DNA of 64,000 nt from Hyphomicrobiales bacterium (GTDB taxonomy: Bacteria; Pseudomonadota; Alphaproteobacteria; Rhizobiales; Rhizobiaceae), in NCBI GenBank assembly GCA_900472175.1, contig UCHD01000030.1:1-64000 (forward strand), written 5' to 3'. Positions 27,093-35,873 of the stretch are shown here, piece by piece. Numbering within the stretch: the stretch's first letter is position 1; each line of letters begins with the position of its first letter. The notes beneath the pieces were generated by a model. That model was given only the letters and a program-made list of their open reading frames with translations, was not told the origin of the DNA and searched no databases. The translations under genes and the position numbers were made by a program.

Positions 27093-28220
27093 TTAGTAGA
27101 TCACCACGCTGCGGATGCTCTCGCCGGCGTGCATCAGGTCAAAGCCCTTGTTGATGTCTTCGAGCGGCATCGTGTGGGTGATCATCGGGTCGATCTGGAT
27201 CTTGCCTTCCATGTACCACTCGACGATTTTCGGCACGTCGGTGCGGCCGCGCGCGCCGCCAAAGGCAGTACCCATCCAGTTGCGGCCGGTGACCAGCTGG
27301 AACGGGCGGGTGGAGATTTCCTGGCCGGCCCCGGCGACGCCGATGATGACCGACTTGCCCCAGCCGCGATGCGAGGATTCCAGTGCCTGGCGCATGACCT
27401 TGGTGTTGCCGGTGCAGTCGAACGTGTAGTCCGCGCCGCCGATCGTGTCGCCGTTGCGTTTGGTCAGGTTGACCAGATAGGGAACGATATCATCGCCGAC
27501 TTCCTTCGGATTGACGAAATGCGTCATGCCGAACTTTTCGCCCCAGGCCTTGCGGTCATTGTTGATATCGACGCCGATGATCATGTCGGCACCGGCAAGG
27601 CGCAGGCCCTGCAGCACGTTGAGACCAATGCCGCCGAGTCCGAAGACGATGGCCGTCGAGCCGATCTCGACCTTTGCCGTGTTGATGACCGCGCCGATGC
27701 CGGTGGTGACGCCGCAGCCGATATAGCAGATCTTGTCGAACGGCGCGTCGGGGTTGACCTTGGCCAGTGCGATCTCCGGCAGCACCGTGAAATTGGCGAA
27801 GGTCGAGCAGCCCATATAGTGGAAGATCTTGTCCTTGCCGATCGAGAAGCGGCTCGTGCCATCCGGCATCAGGCCCTGTCCCTGGGTTGAGCGGATCGAG
27901 GTGCACAGGTTGGTCTTGCGCGACAGACAGGAATAGCACTCGCGGCATTCCGGCGTGTAGAGCGGAATGACGTGATCGCCCTTCTTCAGCGAGGTGACGC
28001 CCGGGCCGACATCGACGACGATGCCTGCACCCTCGTGGCCAAGAATAGCCGGAAACAGGCCTTCCGGATCGGCGCCCGACAGGGTGAATTCGTCGGTATG
28101 GCAGATGCCGGTCGCCTTGACCTCGACCAGCACTTCGCCGGCGCGCGGGCCGTCGAGCTGAACGGTCATGACTTCGAGTGGCTTGCCTGCCTGCACGGCA
28201 ACGGCGGCGCGTACGTCCAT
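27093..28220 (-). CDS. adhC: S-(hydroxymethyl)glutathione dehydrogenase, class III alcohol dehydrogenase
   Basis: A 375-aa zinc enzyme that oxidises S-hydroxymethylglutathione to S-formylglutathione with NAD+. Catalytic zinc ligands are in GICHTDEFTLSG and GHEGAG; the structural zinc site is CRECYSCLSRKTNLC. The Rossmann motif is FGLGGIGLNVLQGLRLAGA. The start at 28220 (MDVRAAVAVQAGKPLEV) has AGGGAGA upstream. Together with fghA it forms the formaldehyde detoxification route. Confidence 0.96.
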   Translation of the reverse strand: MDVRAAVAVQAGKPLEVMTVQLDGPRAGEVLVEVKATGICHTDEFTLSGADPEGLFPAILGHEGAGIVVDVGPGVTSLKKGDHVIPLYTPECRECYSCLSRKTNLCTSIRSTQGQGLMPDGTSRFSIGKDKIFHYMGCSTFANFTVLPEIALAKVNPDAPFDKICYIGCGVTTGIGAVINTAKVEIGSTAIVFGLGGIGLNVLQGLRLAGADMIIGVDINNDRKAWGEKFGMTHFVNPKEVGDDIVPYLVNLTKRNGDTIGGADYTFDCTGNTKVMRQALESSHRGWGKSVIIGVAGAGQEISTRPFQLVTGRNWMGTAFGGARGRTDVPKIVEWYMEGKIQIDPMITHTMPLEDINKGFDLMHAGESIRSVVIY

Positions 28221-28312
28221 GAGTATTGTCTCCCTGAAATGAATTCTCGCCACAATCGCAGAGTGGCTGGTGGCGCTCAAGCCGGAATCGGCCGAGAATC
28301 GGTCGTGAAATA

Positions 28313-28708
28313 TTACATGTCCTGTAGGACGCGGTTGATCTCAATCTCAAGGGCGGAGATCGCCTTTCCTGTCTGCTCGTGCAGTTTCTTCACCTGCGCC
28401 AGTTGATCGCGCAAGGGCCCCGATACGCTGCTCGAAAGGTCATCCTTCGGCGCTTCGCCGATGCCGGCGATCAGCCAGGCGGGGGCCACGCCGAGCACGC
28501 CCGCCAGCATGAACAGCCGGTTGGTGCGCGGCTCAGAGCGGTCGCGCTCCCAAGCGGCGACCGTATCGGTGCGAACGCCGAGTTGGTTGGCGAGGTCCTT
28601 TGTCGAAAGATTCATCGCGTCGCGCGCCCGCCAGATGCGGCCTCCGAGCGTGTCATTGTCGGTTGGCTGGCGAATCATCGTCAAAACGGTGTCGGTCGAT
28701 AGACGCAT
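28313..28708 (-). CDS. XRE-family transcriptional regulator
   Basis: A 131-aa protein with a Cro/C1-type helix-turn-helix at about residues 22-82 (LGGRIWRARDAMNLSTKDLANQLGVRTDTVAAWERDRSEP). A C-terminal helix (residues 95-131) could form a coiled-coil. AAGGAG precedes the ATG. It ends about 90 bp upstream of adhC on the same strand and is divergent from an EamA transporter; neither is a proven target. Confidence 0.85.
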   Translation of the reverse strand: MRLSTDTVLTMIRQPTDNDTLGGRIWRARDAMNLSTKDLANQLGVRTDTVAAWERDRSEPRTNRLFMLAGVLGVAPAWLIAGIGEAPKDDLSSSVSGPLRDQLAQVKKLHEQTGKAISALEIEINRVLQDM

Positions 28709-28899
28709 CGGTCTCTCCTTTATGCCTTATGGGCTTGGATGGGTCGAGTTCCGGGGCGGCCGCGAATGCGGTCGAAGACTTCAAGCTTGCAATTTATAGG
28801 CTCTGCGGTGAGATTGGACACCCCTCCACGTCAAAAATGCCGCCAAAAGCGTCTTCTGTGCGTTCCATCCCGCACGGCGCCGAACATGGGACTTAGAGC

Positions 28900-29841
28900 T
28901 TGAGCGTTTCCACATCCCCGGCCGCTACGCCCACCCATACCGTCATGCAAGGCCTGGCGATCATGCTGATGGCGATGATCATTCTGCCCTGCATGGATGC
29001 GATCGCCAAATATATGGCGGTCTATCAGGGCATGTCGCCAGCACAGGTGACGTTCTACCGGTTCTTCTTCCAACTGGTCTCGATCCTGCCGATGCTTCTG
29101 TCGGCCGGTGGCCTGCGGGCATTGAGGCCGAAGCGCCTCTGGTTCAACCTTTTGCGCGGCGTGCTGTTGGCCGGTGCCGCACTGTTGTTTTTCGTTTCGG
29201 TCAAATACATGCCGCTGGCCGATGTCTTCGCCATCTATTTCGTCGAACCGTTCATCCTCACCTGCCTTTCGGCCCTGATCCTGCGGGAAAAGGTCGGCTG
29301 GCGGCGGTGGCTCGCCATTTTTGTTGGCTTTGGAGGAGCGATGATCGTCATCCAGCCGAGTTTCGAAATCTTCGGGCTGAAATCGTTGATGCCGGTTTTC
29401 TGCGCCTTCCTGTTTGCCTGTTATCTGCTGCTCAACCGGGTGGTCGGCAATGCCGATACGCCTTTGACGATGCAGACCATTGCCGGCATCGGCGGCTCGC
29501 TGTTCATGATGGCTGTCATCGCCGTCGGCTACAGCATGGGATCGGCGGATTTCGTGCCGTCCTTGCCGCACTCGACGCTCGGCTGGGTTCTGGTTATCGC
29601 GCTCGGTATCATTTCCGGCTATGGCCACCTTCTCGTCGTCAAGGCATTCCAGGCCGCGCCGGTGTCACTTTTAGCGCCGTTCCATTATTTGGAGATCATC
29701 ACCGGCACGGCGCTGGGGTTCCTGATTTTCGGCGAATTTCCAACTCTGTCGAAATGGCTGGGCATTGCGATCATTGTTGGGTCCGGCCTGTTCATGATCT
29801 GGCGTGAGCGGCGGGCCGGATTAATGGTAAAAATTGACTGA
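28900..29841 (+). CDS. EamA/DMT-family transporter
   Basis: A protein of up to 313 aa with ten membrane spans in two EamA repeats, the drug/metabolite transporter fold. Typical segments are MIILPCMDAIAKYMAVYQGMSP, SVKYMPLADVFAIYFVEPFIL and SLLAPFHYLEIITGTALGFLIFGE. The start is uncertain: TTG at 28900 gives 313 aa without a good ribosome-binding site, and ATG at 28945 gives 298 aa. The substrate is unknown. Confidence 0.82.
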   Translation: MSVSTSPAATPTHTVMQGLAIMLMAMIILPCMDAIAKYMAVYQGMSPAQVTFYRFFFQLVSILPMLLSAGGLRALRPKRLWFNLLRGVLLAGAALLFFVSVKYMPLADVFAIYFVEPFILTCLSALILREKVGWRRWLAIFVGFGGAMIVIQPSFEIFGLKSLMPVFCAFLFACYLLLNRVVGNADTPLTMQTIAGIGGSLFMMAVIAVGYSMGSADFVPSLPHSTLGWVLVIALGIISGYGHLLVVKAFQAAPVSLLAPFHYLEIITGTALGFLIFGEFPTLSKWLGIAIIVGSGLFMIWRERRAGLMVKID

Positions 29842-29936
29842 ATCCGGCAAGCCTCTGCTAACGCTCATTCTTTCCTGATTCGCAACGGATTACACCGTAG
29901 GTTGCATCAGTTTCATGATGAAACGGGAGAGAAAAG

Positions 29937-30539
29937 ATGGGTGAACTTCGTCTTTCTTATCCGGCATGTGTGATCGCCGGGAAGACGCGCTTGACGGTCG
30001 ATGATATCGCCATTCTGCGTGACCATGTTTTCGTTCCGGGAATTGCCACATCGCAAGACGCGGTCATCCTGCTGGCGATCAACGGTTCATGCAGCGAAAA
30101 ATGCCCGGAATGGCATCGCTATTTCATCGACGCCCTGACCGAGTTCATCGTCCACACCTGCTACCCGCAGGGCGCCATGGACGAATGGAATGCCGATTGG
30201 CTGATTGCGATGATCTCGACGCGCGGCATCGTCGATTCGCGGATCGAACTCGACCTGTTGTTTCACATCATCGACATCTCCAAGCGGATTCCCGATAGCC
30301 TGTCCATCTTTGCGCTGGAGCAGATCCGTATGGCTCTGGCTGAGGATGCCGGTGCCTGGGCGGAATTGCGCGGCAGCCGCCAAAATGGGCTGCAGAAAGC
30401 CGATGGCCTGCTGATTGCCCGGGTTATGGGGGCGATTGCCCGTTCGCGCGGCGGGCAGCTGACAGTCCGTGAACGCCGGGCGCTCGATCAGATCGGCATC
30501 CTGACCGGCCTGTCGAGCGACCACGTTGCCGCTGCATAG
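29937..30539 (+). CDS. conserved hypothetical protein of unknown function
   Basis: A 200-aa soluble protein, mostly helical. I do not recognise a family. Two similar-looking helical halves are visible: TVDDIAILRDHVFVPG then AVILLAINGSCSEKCPEWHRYF, and DWLIAMISTRGIVDSRIELDLL then SLSIFALEQIRMAL. That suggests an internal duplication. CGGGAGAG lies before the ATG. The last codons fall inside a 25-bp tandem duplication, and a hairpin follows. Confidence 0.65.
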   Translation: MGELRLSYPACVIAGKTRLTVDDIAILRDHVFVPGIATSQDAVILLAINGSCSEKCPEWHRYFIDALTEFIVHTCYPQGAMDEWNADWLIAMISTRGIVDSRIELDLLFHIIDISKRIPDSLSIFALEQIRMALAEDAGAWAELRGSRQNGLQKADGLLIARVMGAIARSRGGQLTVRERRALDQIGILTGLSSDHVAAA

Positions 30540-30566
30540 CGGCGACCGCGTTGCCGCTGCATAGCG
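30517..30566 (+). repeat. 25-bp tandem direct repeat across a stop codon
   Basis: Two adjacent 25-bp copies (30517-30541 and 30542-30566) share the core CGTTGCCGCTGCATAGCG and differ at one base. The first copy contains the last codons and TAG of the 200-aa gene; the second repeats them downstream. It looks like a recent duplication without effect on the protein. Confidence 0.85.
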
Positions 30567-30574
30567 ATTGAAGA

Positions 30575-30604
30575 GCGGGAAGCCGGCAGGAGCCGGCCTC
30601 CCGC
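30575..30604 (+). terminator. terminator-like hairpin after the 200-aa gene
   Basis: GCGGGA/TCCCGC arms plus GCCGGC/GCCGGC and an AGGA loop give about 12 pairs with one mismatch. No T-run follows, so it may be a Rho-linked or processing structure. Confidence 0.45.
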
Positions 30605-30661
30605 ACGATTTGTTCATCCTCTGCAGCTAGCGTTCGGCTGACCATCAATGGGAGAGCGTAT

Positions 30662-31912
30662 ATGGCGACGCATGCACCGGCGATCGCGCTTCTTGTCATC
30701 AATGTCGGACTGCTATGGCTCCTGCTGGCTGTCCCGCTTGGATTGCGCACGGTGCGTGTACGTGGATCGTACCGTGCAGACCGGGCCAAGCTGTGGAATG
30801 CCATTTTTCCACTTGGGAGCCTGGCTGACTGGCATCATTCCGTTCTGACCAGCCGGCCGGTCGCGCCTGACCGGGTAGAGCAGAGCTATACCCATCTTGA
30901 CCGGCACGGCCAGCCGATCGTCCGTTTGCTGGAAATCACCAAAACGGTGCCGGGCACCGCCTATGATGCGCGCGTGCTGGAGGATAGTGCGCTGGATGCG
31001 ACGTTCTGGAAGGATTTTCACGAACGTCGCCGGCTCGTCGAGGATGGTGACCTGGTTCACCTAACCATCGAGCAGACGGACCGCTACCGTGGCCTGGCAT
31101 TCCTGATCTTCCGCTTCTTTGCCTTGCGGCGCGAGGTGAGGGCATTGCAGCAATGGCTTGAGACCGGTGAGAGCATACCGGCGCGCGCCGTGTTCGAGCA
31201 TCCGCTTGTCCAATGTGGCCTAGCGGTCTTGTCGACCCTGATCCTGTGGCCGTTCTTTGGTTTAACCCGCAATGGCCTGCTTTTATCGGCACTTCTGACA
31301 GTGGTCATCGTGCTGCACGAATTGGGGCACATGGCCGCTTACCGCGCTTTCGGTCACAAGACAGTGCGGATGATCTTCGTGCCGCTGCTCGGAGGCGTCG
31401 CCATCGGCGGCAGGCCCTATAATTCGCTCTTCGAGGTTGCCACCTGCGCCCTGATGGGGGCGGGCATGTCGGCTTTCCTCATTCCTGCCGCCATCCTTCT
31501 GCACGAGGCAGCCGGCAATCAGGTGTTCGCGTCGGGAACGGCGGTTCTGATTTTCCTGCTGATCCTTGGCGCTTTCAATCTGCTCAACCTCCTGCCGATG
31601 AACCGGTTCGATGGCGGTCAGGTCCTGCGCCAGGTTTTTCATTCACCGGCCGGCCGGGTGGCTGGAAGTTTTCTCGTCACCCTGATTATTGCCGGCGTCG
31701 GCTGGCGCATCGGCGTGTCAACGCCGGCATTGCTTGCGGGGCTCGCGGTGTTTGCGCTCTTGAGCATGATGGGCAGCGGCGGTGTCAAGCCGCGCCATCG
31801 TCTCGATGAGATGACGAGCGGCCAGCGGATCCTCAGTGGTCTTGGGCTCTATTCCACTGTGCTTCTGCATGGCTATGCCATTGTCTACGCCACGGACCGG
31901 TTGTTTTCCTGA
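30662..31912 (+). CDS. site-2-protease-like M50 metalloprotease with N-terminal SRPBCC-like domain
   Basis: A 416-aa membrane protein. After an N-terminal span (about 8-28), residues 34-160 look like a START/SRPBCC ligand-binding domain ([17 protein letters not shown]). Then comes a multi-span M50 domain with HELGH at 219-223 and the third zinc ligand in NRFDGGQV (Asp317). M50 proteases cut membrane-bound substrates such as anti-sigma factors. No sigma factor or anti-sigma gene is adjacent. The 3' end overlaps convergent lipB by 28 bp. The SRPBCC assignment is by pattern only. Confidence 0.75.
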   Translation: MATHAPAIALLVINVGLLWLLLAVPLGLRTVRVRGSYRADRAKLWNAIFPLGSLADWHHSVLTSRPVAPDRVEQSYTHLDRHGQPIVRLLEITKTVPGTAYDARVLEDSALDATFWKDFHERRRLVEDGDLVHLTIEQTDRYRGLAFLIFRFFALRREVRALQQWLETGESIPARAVFEHPLVQCGLAVLSTLILWPFFGLTRNGLLLSALLTVVIVLHELGHMAAYRAFGHKTVRMIFVPLLGGVAIGGRPYNSLFEVATCALMGAGMSAFLIPAAILLHEAAGNQVFASGTAVLIFLLILGAFNLLNLLPMNRFDGGQVLRQVFHSPAGRVAGSFLVTLIIAGVGWRIGVSTPALLAGLAVFALLSMMGSGGVKPRHRLDEMTSGQRILSGLGLYSTVLLHGYAIVYATDRLFS

Positions 31913-32643
31913 TCCGATAGCGGACAGCCAGCGTCGTTGATGGCGGGGCCGAAAATATCCTCGAATGCCTGACGAAGCTTGATGTCGACATCGGTCATCA
32001 TCACCGGCAGACCAAGATCGACCAGGCTGGTGACGCCATAACCGCGAATGCCGCAGGGCACGATGCCGTCGAAATGCTCGAGATCAGGATCGACGTTCAG
32101 CGACAGGCCGTGAAAACTCACCCACCGGCGCAGGCGAATGCCGATCGCGGCAATCTTGTCTTCCGCCATCGAACCGTCGGGCAGGGGGGGGCGTTCCGGA
32201 CGCCGGACCCAGACGCCGACACGGTCCTCGCGTCGTTCGCCCCTGACATTCATGCTGGCCAACGTTTCGATCACCAGACTCTCAAGTGCCGCCACAAAGG
32301 CGCGAACGTCCTGCTTGCGCCGCTTGAGGTCGAGCATGACGTAGACGACGCGCTGGCCCGGACCATGATAGGTATATTCGCCGCCGCGGCCGGTCTGAAA
32401 CACCGGGAATCGGCCGGGTGTTATCAGATCGGCGGTATCGGCACTGGTTCCGGCGGTATAGAGCGGCGGATGTTCGACAAGCCAGACGAGTTCGTCCGCT
32501 TCGCCGGCGGCAATTGCTGCAGCTTCGCGCTCCATCGTCTCGATCGCGTCTTCGTATTCGACTGGTGAGGGCGCGATTCTCCACCGCACCGGCGGACAGC
32601 CATCGGCTGCGAAGAACGTTTTTTCCAGATTTTCGCGCTGCAT
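31885..32643 (-). CDS. lipB: lipoyl(octanoyl) transferase
   Basis: LipB (252 aa with this start) moves octanoyl groups from acyl carrier protein to lipoyl domains of 2-oxoacid dehydrogenases and GcvH. The hallmark [20 protein letters not shown] is present. The catalytic Lys is in [20 protein letters not shown], and the Cys in [16 protein letters not shown] chose MQRENLEK at 32643; the open frame runs to 32706, and the ribosome-binding site is weak for either. It overlaps the M50 protease gene tail to tail. Confidence 0.93.
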   Translation of the reverse strand: MQRENLEKTFFAADGCPPVRWRIAPSPVEYEDAIETMEREAAAIAAGEADELVWLVEHPPLYTAGTSADTADLITPGRFPVFQTGRGGEYTYHGPGQRVVYVMLDLKRRKQDVRAFVAALESLVIETLASMNVRGERREDRVGVWVRRPERPPLPDGSMAEDKIAAIGIRLRRWVSFHGLSLNVDPDLEHFDGIVPCGIRGYGVTSLVDLGLPVMMTDVDIKLRQAFEDIFGPAINDAGCPLSDQENNRSVA

Positions 32644-32838
32644 GGTCAAAGCAATCCCGTTGATTTGCTTTTCTAAATGGTACGCCGAAGGGCAAGAGTC
32701 CAGCATTCTCAGGGGGCCGTGAAAACGCCTGTTGAAATAGTTGATGTTGCCGTCAATTTTCTGTCATCCTGCCCTTGTGCACCCCAAATGCTTTTGCTAC
32801 ATGCAGCCCCGTCGCCGCAAGACGACATCTACCACGAT

Positions 32839-32923
32839 GCGGTCGTGGCGGAATTGGTAGACGCGCAGCGTTGAGGTCGCTGTGGGGCAACCCGTGGAAG
32901 TTCGAGTCTTCTCGACCGCACCA
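32839..32923 (+). tRNA. tRNA-Leu (anticodon GAG)
   Basis: An 85-nt class II tRNA. The acceptor arms GCGGTCG and CGACCGC are followed by encoded ACCA. It has a D-loop with TTGGTAGA, an anticodon stem CAGCG/CGCTG with loop TTGAGGT (anticodon GAG, reading CUC/CUU), a long variable arm and the T-loop GTTCGAGTC. A canonical terminator starts 4 bp downstream. Confidence 0.96.
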
Positions 32924-32927
32924 ACTA

Positions 32928-32950
32928 AAACCCGCTTCGGCGGGTTTTTT
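32928..32950 (+). terminator. terminator of tRNA-Leu
   Basis: AAACCCGC-TTCG-GCGGGTTT with six Ts gives a textbook intrinsic terminator. It is on the same strand as the tRNA and close behind it. Confidence 0.93.
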
Positions 32951-33052
32951 GTTGTCTTATCGCAAGTTGGCATGTGAAGGCTTCGTCACCATCCGCGCTT
33001 CACAAACAGACGAGGCTGCGGTGGAAAGCAAAGACCCCGCCGTTCGTCCGTT

Positions 33053-33325
33053 TCACAATCCGCCATTATCATTCAGTCTGAAATCTTCCGCTCTGCGTCT
33101 TGAAATGATTTTGAGCGAGCGATCCGGCTGTATCTGATAGGTCTCGCTCCAGTAGTTGCCCCGCTGGTCGTGGAAGGTGTGACTGAACGTGCTGCCGGCT
33201 GGCGCCTTCGTCAATTTGGTGCGTGGTTGGCCATTATAGGTGATGCTGCCTGGGATCGGCTCAACCTCCACAGCAGTGCAGGAGGCAAGCAGTACCGCTG
33301 CCACCATTATCATGCCCCATCTCAT
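33053..33325 (-). CDS. small lipoprotein
   Basis: A 90-aa protein with a lipoprotein signal: MRWGMIMVAAVLLASC, lipobox LASC with Cys16. A short domain follows with EPIPGSITYNGQPRTKLTKAPAG and HTFHDQRGNYWSETYQI. AGGAGG is placed well before the ATG at 33325, which decides the start over a much longer open frame. Its function is unknown; the mature part should be anchored in an envelope membrane. Confidence 0.75.
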   Translation of the reverse strand: MRWGMIMVAAVLLASCTAVEVEPIPGSITYNGQPRTKLTKAPAGSTFSHTFHDQRGNYWSETYQIQPDRSLKIISRRRAEDFRLNDNGGL

Positions 33326-33526
33326 TGCTGGCCTCCTCCTATGGTTCCGCCTTAATTTATACTCTGCTAAATAAAAGGCGCCAGCCTGAAATAGAATATT
33401 GGGATCGGGTGGCGTATCTGTGCGTCCATCTCGCTTCGCGCAATGCTTGATTGCCGCCAGGGCATAGCCGGAGCGTGACCTCAATCAGACACCCGCTCTA
33501 AGCTTCGGCACGCATGAGCCTTCTTT

Positions 33527-34033
33527 TCAAGAATCAGCCACTTTTTCCTGCTTGGCAAAGCGCTTGATCGCCCGGTCGCGTTTCAGGCGCGACAGTTTTT
33601 GAAGCCAGAAGATACCGTCGAGCTGATCGATTTCGTGCTGGAGGCAGATGGACAGCAGGCCGTCTGCTTGTTCTTCCTGTACCTCGCCAAGCAACGTTTG
33701 ATAGCGGACCCGCACCTGGCTCGGCCGGGTAACGTCATCGCTTATGCCCGGCATCGAGACGCTGCCTTCGGCATGCGACGTCGTTTCCGTCGATGACCAG
33801 ATGACTTCCGGATTGATGTAGATTTTTGCGCCGGACTGGGCATCGAGCTCAATCACGGTCAGGCGTTGCGATATACCGATATGGGGCGCCGTGATGCCGA
33901 TGCCGGGCGCTGCCCGCATGGTGTCGAGCAGGTCTGCCGCCAGCGCTGCAAGTTCGGCATCGAAGTGTATAACCGGGCTTGCGGGAACGGAGAGCCGCGG
34001 ATCAGGAAAACGCAGGATCGGTCGTACGGACAA
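33527..34033 (-). CDS. peptide-deformylase-like protein lacking metal ligands
   Basis: A 168-aa protein with the deformylase fold. Active enzymes have GxGxAAxQ, EGCLS and HExDH. Here these read GIGITAPH (residues 44-51), EGSVS (89-93, Ser91 for the metal-binding Cys) and HEIDQ (133-137, Gln137 for the second His). Two of the three metal ligands are lost, so ordinary deformylase activity is unlikely. Rhizobia are known to carry such deformylase-like paralogues next to true Def elsewhere. Its role is unknown. Confidence 0.87.
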   Translation of the reverse strand: MSVRPILRFPDPRLSVPASPVIHFDAELAALAADLLDTMRAAPGIGITAPHIGISQRLTVIELDAQSGAKIYINPEVIWSSTETTSHAEGSVSMPGISDDVTRPSQVRVRYQTLLGEVQEEQADGLLSICLQHEIDQLDGIFWLQKLSRLKRDRAIKRFAKQEKVADS

Positions 34034-34287
34034 GGGTGGGCTCCATGGTTACTGCTTAGCCAGAGCTAAACATTTCATAATATTTTGCAACAGCTTGCCC
34101 AAAAACGGTGGCCGGACCGGATTGCCGGTGCATCGGGTGGTGGACCTCCCGGGTTGGTTGGGTTAGCAGAGACAAGCGGTTATTGTTTGAGGTCGCCGCG
34201 GCTACCGGTCTATGACATCGCCGTCCTGCTCCCGTCCGGTTTTGCGCCGGCGTCTTGGATGGCTGCAATTCTTTCGAGGGCGGGCAC

Positions 34288-35715
34288 ATGAGCAGTACCG
34301 GCGACCAGGACAAGGACCGCAATCCCTTAGATGCCGATGTCTATGACGGCTCGGATATTTATGGTGAAGACGGCTCGGTGCGCTCCGACTATCTGATGCA
34401 TGTCGGCGCTGCCATTGCCGACCGCGACCTTCTCTATCTGCGCCAGCACGTTGCTCGCCTGCATGCCTCCGAAATGGGCGACCTTCTGGAAGCCATCCAG
34501 CCGGAACAGCGCCGGGCGCTGGTTTCGCTTCTGGGCGACGATTTCGATCTTTCGGCGCTGACCGAGGTCGATGAGGCGATCCGCCTGGATATCGTCGAAC
34601 ACCTGCCCAACGAGCAGATCGCCGCAGCCCTTGGCGAAATGGATTCCGATGACGCCGTCTACATTCTGGAAGACCTCGATCAGGAGGACCAGGAAGAGAT
34701 CCTGTCGAAACTGCCGTTTACCGAACGGGTGCGGTTGAGACGCTCTCTCGATTATCCGGAAAGCACGGCCGGCCGCCGCATGCAGACGGAATTCGTTGCG
34801 GTGCCACCGTTCTGGACGGTTGGCCAGACCATCGACTACATGCGCGAGGACGAAAATCTTCCCGAGAGCTTTACCCAGATCTTCGTCATCGACCCGACCT
34901 TCAAGCTGCTCGGCGCGCTCGATCTCGACCGTGTGCTACGCACCAAGCGCTCGGTCAAGATCGAGACGATCATGCGCGAGACCAACCATCCGGTGCCGGC
35001 CGAGATGGACCAGGAAGAAGCGGCCCAGCTGTTCGAGCAGTACGACCTTCTGTCCGCCGCCGTGGTCGACGAGAACAACCGGCTGGTCGGCGTTTTGACC
35101 ATCGACGACGTCGTCGACGTTATCCAGGAAGAAGCCGAAGAAGACTTGATGCGCCTCGGCGGCGTCGGCGATGAAGAACTGTCCGATTCGATCGGCAGCA
35201 CCTCGCGCTCGCGCGTGCCGTGGTTGATGGTCAATCTCTTGACGGCATTTCTGGCTGCGTCGGTGATCGGACTGTTCGAGGCGACGATCCAGCAGATTGT
35301 CGCTTTGGCCGTCCTGATGCCGATTGTTGCCGGCATGGGCGGCAATGCGGGCTCGCAGACGATGACCGTGACGGTGCGGGCGCTCGCCACCCGCGATCTC
35401 GACATCCACAACGCCTGGCGCGTCGTCCGCCGTGAGGCCGGTGTCGGCCTCCTCAACGGTATGCTGTTCGGCATACTGATCGGCATCGTCGCGGGAGCCT
35501 GGTTTCAAGACTACAATATCGGCGGTATCATCGCTGCAGCGATGCTGATCAATATGATTGCCGCAGCGCTTGCCGGCATCATGATCCCGCTACTGCTCGA
35601 TCGGTTCGGTGCCGACCCGGCTGTCTCGTCGGCAGTTTTTGTCACGACGGTGACAGACGTGACCGGGTTTTTCGCGTTCCTCGGCCTCGCCACATGGTGG
35701 TTTCACGTCGGTTAA
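34288..35715 (+). CDS. mgtE: magnesium transporter MgtE
   Basis: A 475-aa Mg2+ channel of the inner membrane. The cytosolic MgtE-N superhelix (about 35-150) and a CBS pair (about 155-280) sense magnesium. Five C-terminal spans carry the ion-path motif MGGNAGSQTMTVTVRALA. I chose the ATG at 34288 after GAGGGCGGG; an in-frame ATG at 34255 would add 11 residues without support. I found no convincing M-box leader in the 250 bp upstream. Confidence 0.95.
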   Translation: MSSTGDQDKDRNPLDADVYDGSDIYGEDGSVRSDYLMHVGAAIADRDLLYLRQHVARLHASEMGDLLEAIQPEQRRALVSLLGDDFDLSALTEVDEAIRLDIVEHLPNEQIAAALGEMDSDDAVYILEDLDQEDQEEILSKLPFTERVRLRRSLDYPESTAGRRMQTEFVAVPPFWTVGQTIDYMREDENLPESFTQIFVIDPTFKLLGALDLDRVLRTKRSVKIETIMRETNHPVPAEMDQEEAAQLFEQYDLLSAAVVDENNRLVGVLTIDDVVDVIQEEAEEDLMRLGGVGDEELSDSIGSTSRSRVPWLMVNLLTAFLAASVIGLFEATIQQIVALAVLMPIVAGMGGNAGSQTMTVTVRALATRDLDIHNAWRVVRREAGVGLLNGMLFGILIGIVAGAWFQDYNIGGIIAAAMLINMIAAALAGIMIPLLLDRFGADPAVSSAVFVTTVTDVTGFFAFLGLATWWFHVG

Positions 35716-35730
35716 AGCCGGTGCCAAAGT

Positions 35731-35752
35731 TTGACTTTTACGTCAAAGTCAA
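35731..35752. promoter_or_regulatory. 22-bp near-palindromic operator upstream of a MerR regulator
   Basis: Arms TTGACTTT and AAAGTCAA flank a central TACGTC, with 20 of 22 positions symmetric. It lies 15 bp after the mgtE stop and 121 bp before the merR start. The first six bases also read as a -35 box. The shape resembles sites of LiuR-type MerR regulators (TTTACG-like arms), so autoregulation is a fair inference. Confidence 0.6.
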
Positions 35753-35873
35753 TCAAACTGACTGCTAACATTGCGACGGCCACAAGTCAGGCGGGAGCGA
35801 TATTTCAACCGCAACTGCATGTCGCAGCGCCCAGCGCCCGATGTGCCGGAATGCGGTTCCAGGCGAGGCAGGC

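Noticed and set aside
34034-34287. Possible M-box (magnesium) riboswitch before mgtE
   Set aside because: The conserved M-box core sequences are not recognisable. A covariance-model search would be decisive.
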